Source: Benincasa hispida (lineage: Eukaryota; Streptophyta; Magnoliopsida; Cucurbitales; Cucurbitaceae). Taken from it: 64,000 nt of DNA. The position numbers and the translations under genes are program-made. Positions 57,061-64,000 of this stretch are shown here, in pieces (position 1 is the first letter of the stretch; each line of letters starts with the position of its first letter). Under the pieces are notes generated by a model. The model was not told the origin of the DNA. It ran no database searches and worked only from the letters and a program-made list of their open reading frames with translations. Location: contig NC_052355.1 in assembly GCF_009727055.1 (NCBI RefSeq), positions 8,328,616-8,392,615 on the forward strand, written 5' to 3'.

Positions 57061-59372
57061 TAGGTTTTTTATATTCCAATTTCATTGCTGCAAAGAATTG
57101 CATATACATTCTCGGTGAGTGCAACATATCTACTCTTTGTTTTAATAGTTAAATCGTTTGTGGATGTATGGATTAATGAAGTTTTCTAGGATGAAACCAC
57201 GGTTTGTTAATTCTTTTACATTTTTAGTTAATTGTAAAGGCCCTTGCGTTTTTGGGCATAACTAATTGCTATGTAGTCTATATTCAAAGTTAGTTTGAGT
57301 TTTGAGTTGTTCGTGAAGAAGTTCTGAGCAAGGGTTGTTTTTCTTCGAGGAAGAAGACGATCAAGCATTGGTCGGGTCGTGTAGACGATGGGATAAGTGA
57401 TCATTGCATATCGGATGCTCAGGTGTCGTTTAACGCACGTGCACACTAGACAATCATTTAGCTCAGCAAGCCTCACCACTTAGTTACTGACTATACGATG
57501 TGGAGTAAAGGCAGGGTAAATCGTTTACTTTTTTGTATGTTAAGCGATCGTCTAGACGATCAGGCTTCGCAGCCTCGTTGTTGTCTAAGCGATCGTTTAG
57601 CTTTTCGTGCTATCGTCTAGTGTGTACTAAGCGATCGTTTACCTGGAGACATTTACTAAACGAAGGAGCTTCACCCGGTGGTTTAAGACCCAGTTTGCTT
57701 GTGAACTAGTTTGCTCGATGGAAAAATGTTATAGATAGAATTTTTTATTCCGGTTTTGTGTAGGTCCATCCTGTTCATTAATCTTTGGTTTAATACATAA
57801 GATGTAGGTTTATTTATATGTCATATGGTATACACATATAGAAAATCCCACCTTAGATTATGCATTGGTCATGCATCATCTCTTTATTATAAATGTTATG
57901 ATTTAGAGAAGCATGATTTAAATTACGTAAGAGCATGCTCATGCATCATATAATATAAGAGTTATATTTATACATGCATAAAAAGCATTGGCATACATCA
58001 TCTTTATATTATAATTGTTATAGTATAAGAGTGTATGGAAAGCATGTTTGTTTGGTTATTACATGTATATAAAAGTTATGTATAGTAATGAATAGACATT
58101 GCATGAAGCATGACACATAGGTTACTTTATAAGCGTTATAAATACCTTGTTATGTGGCAATGTGTTTTAGTTGTTTTTTTTAAAAGGTTAAAGAGAAATT
58201 AGAACTAATAGCAATAAGAAAGACATGCATGCTCACTTACGTTTAATTCATGGCTTTAAAATGTTTAAAACTTGGATGACATAGACCTAAGATCACGGTT
58301 CTAATATGATTAGCAACCCTTAGACTTTAATCTTTTAATCAGTTTAATAGGATTAAATTGACTAATAAAAGGTTAAAGTATGGCAAATCTATATATAAAG
58401 GACCTTTTTACTAAGACGGGTTCAGTCTAGGCTGGGGTATTTAAGTTGACGAAAACATAACACCCCTACTTGGGAGCCTACCTGGAAAGGTGAATTAGAT
58501 AGATTTGATGCATGCATGCAAGTTAAGGACAATCCATTAAAGTGTTTAAAGGTGATTACTTGAACTTTTTTTATTTCATAGACAAATGTTGTTTATGAGC
58601 AAACTTAAAAGATGACTTAGACTAAAATCAGTAGCCGAATTGTCTAGATTAATGAACCCCTAGGTAGAACATTCAGTGGGAGGTACTTGGGGCATATGAT
58701 GCTTCATTTATACCTTTCACGTTTCTCCCATATAGTCCACACCGTGAGATCTACCCTCGGCCTCGTGGAACCTTAGGAGTGTCCCCCTAAAGGAGGGTGT
58801 TTGAGTAGGTCAATATCAAGATGGATGGAGAGAATGTGCATAATAAGTGGGAGTGGGAAGTGTGACATCATATACCACGGTCTCCCTCGTTGGATTGAAT
58901 AAAGCTTCTGTGCATCGCCTCGAGGCACCCTAGAAGTGTCCCCCTATAGGATGGCAGTTTTACACATTTCTTTACTCGATCTTCTGTAAGAGGATAATGT
59001 TACTTAGTCTCTTGTCCTAATCTGCTTCTTCCCTACGATGGGCTCATTAGGGCGGGACTCTGGTGCCGAAAGTGAGGGTTCACACTTACGCGGAGTTATT
59101 AAAGATTAACAGTTATGGATCAAATAAATGGTGACTGTTAGGTGCAGTTCCAAGAGTTGGTTATGCCTAGTGGTTGAGAATGTCTCATCCCAGTGAAGGG
59201 GCATCTGATCACCCCAGGTGACGTTTGTCCTGCCTTGCTGGGGCATCATTACAAAGTAGAAGTCTTACACTTAGGGTACTTGAAAACTATTTTGCCAAAA
59301 TTAATTGGTTAAAATGTGGTTTAGCAAAATCTTATAAAACTTTGTTCATTTTTCAGCAACAAGTTTTTGAAA
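57061..59372 (+). other. Copia leader
   Basis: 2.3 kb, non-coding. CGATCG-rich array 57380-57660. CACACCGTGAGAT block at 58740 and related CTCGGCCTCGTGG/CATCGCCTCGAGG blocks. Long leaders are shared by all copia copies here. Confidence 0.7.
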
Positions 59373-60309
59373 ATGGCTATAGCCACTATAGCTTTGCTTA
59401 GCATTGAGAAACTTACCGGGTACAACTTTTCAACATGGAGACATATGATCACGATGATACTAAAAATTGAGGATCTCATGTTTGCCCTTACAGAGGTCTG
59501 TCCTTCTATTCTAGCTCCCAATGCCGCTTAAAATGTTCAAAAGGCGTACGAGCGATGGACACGGACAAATGAGAAGGCCCGAGCGAGCCTATATCTTAGC
59601 CAGTCTTAATGACGTGTTGGCCAAGAAGCATGAGCCCATGGTCTCAACACGTGATATCATGGAGTCCCTGCGGGGGATGTTTGGATAACCGTCTGAATAG
59701 CTCAAGCACAAGGCTCTTAAATACATCTTCAACTCAAAAATGGAGGAAGGAACCTCTATTTGTGAACACATGCTTAATATTATGGTCCACTTAAATGTGG
59801 CGGAGATGAATGAGTCTAGTATCGATGAGGGCAGTTAGGTTAGCATAATCCTACATTCTTTGCCGGAGAGCTTCCTACACTTTGTTAGCAATGTGATTCT
59901 TAACAAAGTGAAATACACTCTTACAACTCTCCTCAACGAGTTGCAGACATACCAATTTTTACTTAAATGTAAGGGGAGGAAAAAGGTTGCGGCAAATGTT
60001 GCTTCATCCTCTAGGACGTTCCATCGAGGTTTGACCTCAAGAACAAAGTCTGCACCTTCTACTTCTAACTCTGCAAAGGGGAAGAAGAAGAAGGGTGGTA
60101 AGGGCAAGGAAAAAGCGCTTGCTAACCCGCCACCAACACCAAGAAAGTGTCCGGTGCCGGTTGAAAATGGAAAATATGTCCACTGCAATCAGAATGGACA
60201 TTGGAAGAGGAATTGTCCTTGCTGGCTGAAGGAAAGGAAGGCCGCCAAGTCTAAGGCCAAGACAAATAAAGGTAAATATAATTTACTTGTACTAGAAACA
60301 TATTTATGC
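59373..60309 (+). pseudogene. Copia gag with broken zinc knuckle
   Basis: Starts MAIATIALLSIEKLTGYNFS (ATG 59373), a typical copia gag start (L-x-G-x-N-F-x-x-W). A TAA at 59529 and a GAGC tandem duplication at 59581-59588 shift the frame. The second frame carries KARAYILASLNDVLAKKHE and, after TAA and TAG codons where Gln fits, KYIFNSKMEEGTSICEHMLN and HSLPESFLHFVSNVILNKVK. It then runs a basic linker with GKKKKGGKGKEK and the knuckle YVHCNQNGHWKRNC. The first Cys of C-x2-C-x4-H-x4-C is Tyr (codon 60175-60177, TAT), so zinc binding should fail. Confidence 0.9.
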
Positions 60310-61985
60310 AAAATGATGATTCTGCCTGGATAATTTATTCGGGCGCCACTAATCATGTTTGTTCTTCTTTTCAGGGGATTACATCCTAGCGACAGCTAGA
60401 GGCTAGTGAGATAACGATGCGAGTAGGCATCAGGCACGTCGTCTCAGCTGTGGCAGTGGGAGGCATCCAGTTATTTTTACAGGATAGTTTTCTAGTTTTA
60501 AAAGATGTATATGTTGTTCCTGAACTTAAGAGGAACCTTATTTCTATAAAGTGTCTATTACAATGTAAATATACACTTTCTGTTAATGTGGATAAAGTTT
60601 TTATTCGTAAAGATGGTGTTGAAATTTGTATAGCTTATCTAGAAAGTAAGTTGTATGTGCTAAGACCGTTAGCCTTAAGTTCCCTCCATAACACCGAGTT
60701 GTTTAAATCTATTGTAACTCAATCTAAGCGTCAACAAATTTCTCCAAAAGAAAATGCCCAACTTTGGAACCATCGATTAGGGCACATCAATCTCAATAGG
60801 ATTCAGATATTGGTGAAGAATGGACTTCTAAATGAGTTAGATGAAAATTCTTTACTGGTGTGCGAATCTTGCCTTGAGGGTAAGATGACTAAAAGACCTT
60901 TTACTGGAAAATATTATTGAGCCAAAGAGCCTTTTGAGTTAGTGCATTCTGACCTTTGTGGTCCTATGAATGTGCGAGCCCGAGCTAGCTATAAGTATTT
61001 TATCAGTTTTATTGATGATTACTTTAGGTATGGGTATGTTTATCTGATGCAATGGAATTCTGAATCCTTTGAAAAGTTCAAAGAGTTCACGGCTGAAGTT
61101 GACAATGCTTTGGATAGATGGATTAAAACACTTCGATTAGATTGAGGTGGAGAGTTTTTGGACTCTTCATTCCAGGACTATTTGATAGAACATGTAATCG
61201 TTTCCTAACTCTCAGGGTCGGGTACACCTCAGCAGAATGGTATAGCAGAGAAGAGAAATAGAACTTTGTTGGACATGGTTCGTTCGATGATGAATTACAC
61301 TTCCTTACCAGGTTCATTTGGGGTTTCGAAGTGGAGACTGCGGTATACATACTCAACTGTGTTCCTTCTAAGGGTGTTGGGAGAACACCTCTGGAGTTAT
61401 GGAACGGGCGTAAAGCTAGTTTACATCACTTACGCATTTGGGGTGGTCCTACACATGTGCTTGAGGCGAATCCCAAGAAGTTAGAACCACGATCGAGGTT
61501 ATGCCTAGACTACCCCAAAAGTACACGAGGGGGTTATTTTTATGATCTGTCGGAAAATAGAGTGTTTGTTTCCACGAACGTTACATTCCTAGAGGAGGAT
61601 CATATTAGGGAGCACAATCCACGTAGTAAAGTCGTGTTGTGTGAGCTTTCTAATGAAACTACTACAACTTCAATAAGAGTTGTTGAAGGACTTACTTCAT
61701 CAGTAAGAGTTGTTGAAGGACTTACTTCATCAGCAAGAGTTGTTGATGATAGTTCATCTAGTACGTCCGTTCCATCTCAAGAGTTGAGGGAACCTCGATG
61801 CACTGGGAGGGTTGCGAACCCGACCATTTGCTATCTGGATTTCACAAAAATCTTAGCTATGGTAGCAGATGGAAACGTTGAGGATTCGTTGTCTTATAAG
61901 AAGGAAATGGAGGTTGTTGACAAGGATGAATGGGTCAAGGCCATGGATCTCGATATGGAGTCGATGTACTTCAACTCAGTATGGG
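60310..61985 (+). pseudogene. Copia protease-integrase pol remnant
   Basis: After a one-base loss near 60310 the frame reads AWIIYSGATNHV: the catalytic Asp of D-S-G is Tyr (60336-60338). KDVYVVPELKRNLISIKCLL and the pre-integrase motif LWNHRLGHINLNRIQ follow, then CESCLEGKMTKRPF, a TGA where CGA would give Arg, HSDLCGPMNVR, SFIDDYFRYGYVYLM and TLRLD-stop-GGEF (TGA again from CGA). The E region is QQNGIAEKRNR. From 61331 another frame gives the linker ELWNGRKASLHHLRIWGGPT, three 30-bp repeats, and the RT-approach MDLDMESMYFNSVWDLVNQP. RT itself is absent, cut at 62004. Confidence 0.9.
61667..61760 (+). repeat. 30-bp in-frame repeat in pol linker
   Basis: AAGAGTTGTTGAAGGACTTA-type unit three times, giving the decapeptide theme RVVEGLTSSV. 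Copies A and B have two shorter versions at the same place. Confidence 0.85.
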
Positions 61986-62003
61986 ATCTTGTAAATCAGC
62001 CTG

Positions 62004-63654
62004 TGATATGGGCAAAAATGCACGTTATCATAGTGCTGAATCCTTAAACAATGTCGGATTGCATTGATGAAATATGTTAAATAGCGTCCATTAAGCATAA
62101 ATTCTATAATATTGTGGTTGCATGCGTCCAATGCATTAGAGTAGTTGATCTTTATATTTTTGTACAAAATAATGCATTAACGCAATGTAAAGAATGCGAT
62201 CATAGGAATACATTGGTCAAGCACAACTTCATCGCAAGACATTGCGTTGATCGTGCTCGCAAACATTCACCCAAGAAGAATCACCGCAACATGGTGGACG
62301 CATCCAGACGAAAGGACAATTAAGATCGATGGGACAGAAAACTGACGACAGTTGGATCCAAATTAAGTTGACAGCCCATAATGATCACAAAATACATCTA
62401 GCTTTATTAGTGACAATTATCTGGCGCATCAGTCAGGAATTAAAGCGATCCCATCTATACAACCAGGAGAGAGAAGCCGCCTTTCACCTTTGATGCCCTA
62501 TAAATACCAAGTGCATTCTTCTGAGAAGGGGTTAAGTAGTCAATTATTTCATCATTTTTCAAGTTTGCGTCTCTGTCCATAGTCTTCTTTCATTTTAAGG
62601 CGAACGCGAGGAAGAAGGTGTGCCGATAGATCGTTTCGACAAGCTAGGGAAAGCACCGGAAGCTTCAAGACGGAGAAAGGGTCGACGCCCGCAGAAGCGG
62701 AAATATTTATAGATCAGAATAGAGATTCAATGTAAAAAGCCTCGGTCGGCAAGGAATTTCTACTAGGCTCTCTTCCTTTAATTTCCATTATCATTTTGTA
62801 CTTAATTCAATTATAAGAATGGAACGTCTTCCTCTATATCTGCTCAGTCTCTGTAATTCACGCATGAGTAGCTAAATAGTTAAATGGGTTGAGAAGCATT
62901 TAGCCAGCACAACTAGGGAATCTTCATTCTTTGTGATTATCTTGTTTATGTATGCTTCATTCGTCTATTAGAGATACTTGGGAGGGTAGTCTAAGGACAT
63001 GATCTAGACTTGGGAAGGTCAGGTCAGAATCTAGGTTTGGAAGAAACAGATTATAATACATAAACGAGAGATAGGCGCTTAGGACTGAGCACTATTTGTT
63101 ATTAACGCATCACATGCATCTTAGCAATAAGATATGATTGGATGCGGCCACCTTGCTTTCATGCATTTTGCATCAATGCATAGGACAAGAGTAGAGACTT
63201 AGGGATAAGCTCTATGTACATTTTGCATTCAACACATGCGTCCTAGACTCAGGAGCATCGCATTTATATTAGGAAATGACTTGCTGTGTATGGTTGTAAC
63301 ATGATCGCAAAGTTTGACGCATACGAGTAATGCTAGCTAAAGATCTTCTCAACCCGTTCATCGCATACTCATTACATCTATCAACGCAACTCTCTTTCTC
63401 AAATCCGCCGTCTTTATTTACTCTTTTTTATCAACGCAACAACACACCCACACTTTATTTATTTACTTGGTTACCACAAAGTTTTCATAAACATTATCAA
63501 CGCAACTATGTTCACAAGTCTCTATGTTCGACCCTGGACTTACCAGGAAACTCAGAGAAATTTACACTTGAATTCCGCTGGGGAAACTTGAGTGCACAAT
63601 GCAATCCGTCAACACATAGCATCCACATTTCCACTTCATAAAATTCAAGCATCA
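62004..63654 (+). repeat. 5' LTR, family V
   Basis: TGATATGGGCAAAAATGC to CAAGCATCA, 1651 bp. A partial copy in reverse is at 45373-46369. Frame 63330-63641 lies in the LTR and is not supported as a gene. Confidence 0.85.
62496..62508 (+). promoter_or_regulatory. LTR TATA box
   Basis: CCCTATAAATACC, a good plant TATA box 490 bp into the LTR, conserved in the reverse copy at 45855-45862. Transcription would start near 62530. Confidence 0.6.
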
Positions 63655-63660
63655 AGTTTT

Positions 63661-63678
63661 TGGTGCTGTTGCCGGGAA
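63661..63678 (+). other. Primer-binding site, tRNA-Asp type
   Basis: TGGTGCTGTTGCCGGGAA against TGGCGCCGTTGCCGGGGA from plant tRNA-Asp; two of the three changes are C-to-T at CpG. Confidence 0.8.
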
Positions 63679-63724
63679 CTTCGCAAAATAGTTGTTAACA
63701 GTAATTTTTGTGATTTATTTGCAG

Positions 63725-64000
63725 AACTCTCAATCTCTGGCAAACTACGACCTGAAGATTGAAATAACATTTCGAAGGAGACTAAAAGACTGCCAACAGC
63801 AATCACAATCCAATAAAGAAGAGATGGTGGAGCAGCCTAGGAATGAGGCACCAAACAACAATAATGTCATGGCAAATCTGATTCTGTTGGCAAATGATCG
63901 CAATAGGCTCATTAGGGACTATGCATCACCAAACCTCTATGATTTCTCTCCGGGAATCATGAGGCCTGCCTTAGACAGAAGTAGATTTGAAATGAAACTG
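63725..64000 (+). CDS. Athila/Tat gag, N-terminal part
   Basis: Open in one frame to the edge. Reads IEITFRRRLKDCQQQSQSNK, then from the Met at 63824 a polar NNNN stretch, NLILLANDRNRLIRDYASPN and LYDFSPGIMRPALDRSRFEM. The R-T-F-R-R-R-L-type start, R-x-x-I-R-x-Y-A and the G-I-x-R-P step before the capsid fold are characteristic of plant Athila/Tat gag. The ATG at 63824 is the first in frame, but the conserved reading begins about 30 codons earlier, so an upstream start or splice (TTTGCAG at 63718-63724) is possible. Capsid and nucleocapsid parts lie outside the window. Confidence 0.75.

Larger units (their letters stand above)
54962..62003 (+). mobile_element. Ty1/copia element (family X), 3' part lost
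   Basis: 5' LTR 54962-57046, primer site, 2.3-kb leader, gag 59373-60309, protease/integrase to about 61980. Cut at the start of RT by the LTR at 62004. It is the only copia copy here with the order LTR, primer site, gag, knuckle, protease, integrase in place. The family makes a gag-pol polyprotein for particle, cDNA synthesis and integration. This copy has several stops and at least three frameshifts. Confidence 0.9.
62004..64000 (+). mobile_element. Athila/Tat-type Ty3/gypsy element, right end outside window
   Basis: 5' LTR 62004-63654, tRNA-Asp primer site 63661-63678, gag open from 63725 to the window end. Inserted into the RT start of the copia element. It looks like the least decayed element here: no stop in the visible gag, and its insertion is the last event at this end. 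Confidence 0.88.

Noticed and set aside
59835..60188. Minus-strand 117-codon frame
   Set aside because: It is antisense to well-identified copia gag with its zinc knuckle.
63330..63641. 103-codon frame as a gene
   Set aside because: It lies wholly in the 5' LTR between TATA box and primer site; composition is low-complexity and there is no domain.

Overview
The window looks like repeat-rich intergenic DNA from a dicot nuclear genome. It is AT-rich and has no intact cellular gene. It is built almost entirely of Ty1/copia and Ty3/gypsy LTR retrotransposons, solo LTRs and fragments nested in one another. Plant tRNA-Met primer sites (TGGTATCAGAGC), plant tRNA-Asp primer sites (near TGGCGCCGTTGCCGGGGA), Athila/Tat-style gag and a plant Myb/SANT-like transposon domain place it in a flowering plant. 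A cucurbit is my guess from the general look of the LTR families, and that part is weak.

Layout. (1) 1-7.5 kb: left-truncated minus-strand gypsy element (LTR 426-1829) inside an outer solo copia-type LTR. That outer LTR also holds a plus-strand solo LTR (2310-4262, TSD ACTTG) and a gypsy solo LTR (4656-6015, TSD AGCTA), and the whole stack sits in a copia integrase fragment (6601-7532). (2) 7.5-31.5 kb: a tRNA-Val(CAC)-like sequence with a shared tail, gag-like remnants, solo LTRs at 9284-11409 (TSD GGGCT), 13149-15089 (TSD AATCA/AAACA, inside a Myb/SANT-like exon) and 20765-22862 (TSD CTAAA/CTAAC, with a 20-N gap), an RT-less copia copy (16.9-20.4 kb), a gypsy LTR with primer site (23027-24628) and a small copia element in which an unidentified coding fragment lies directly against an LTR (28023-30185). 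(3) 31.5-43.2 kb: the tRNA/tail/LTR/gypsy-LTR/copia order repeats, now interrupted by a 6.1-kb copia element with matching TSDs (34741-40877, ACCTG). (4) 43.2-55 kb: the nested stack of region 1 returns, with the gypsy element whole between TSDs AACTC (43633-50534). (5) 55-64 kb: a plus-strand copia element (5' LTR 54962-57046) is cut in its RT by a plus-strand Athila/Tat-type element (5' LTR 62004-63654, tRNA-Asp primer site, open gag) that runs off the window.

These layers read as successive large duplications. A unit of about 20 kb recurs (tRNA-like starts at 11671 and 31484), and units 1 and 3 share insertions, with the same target duplications, that unit 2 lacks. No copia copy seen here keeps a reverse-transcriptase domain, and most copies carry C-to-T type decay at CpG. 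The clearest oddities are a 38-bp Nextera mate-pair junction adapter at 50638-50675 (assembly artefact), four tRNA-Val-like sequences of which one keeps all its stems, a 24-bp patch shared by two unrelated elements, palindrome clusters in LTRs, and insertions with a paralogous empty site.
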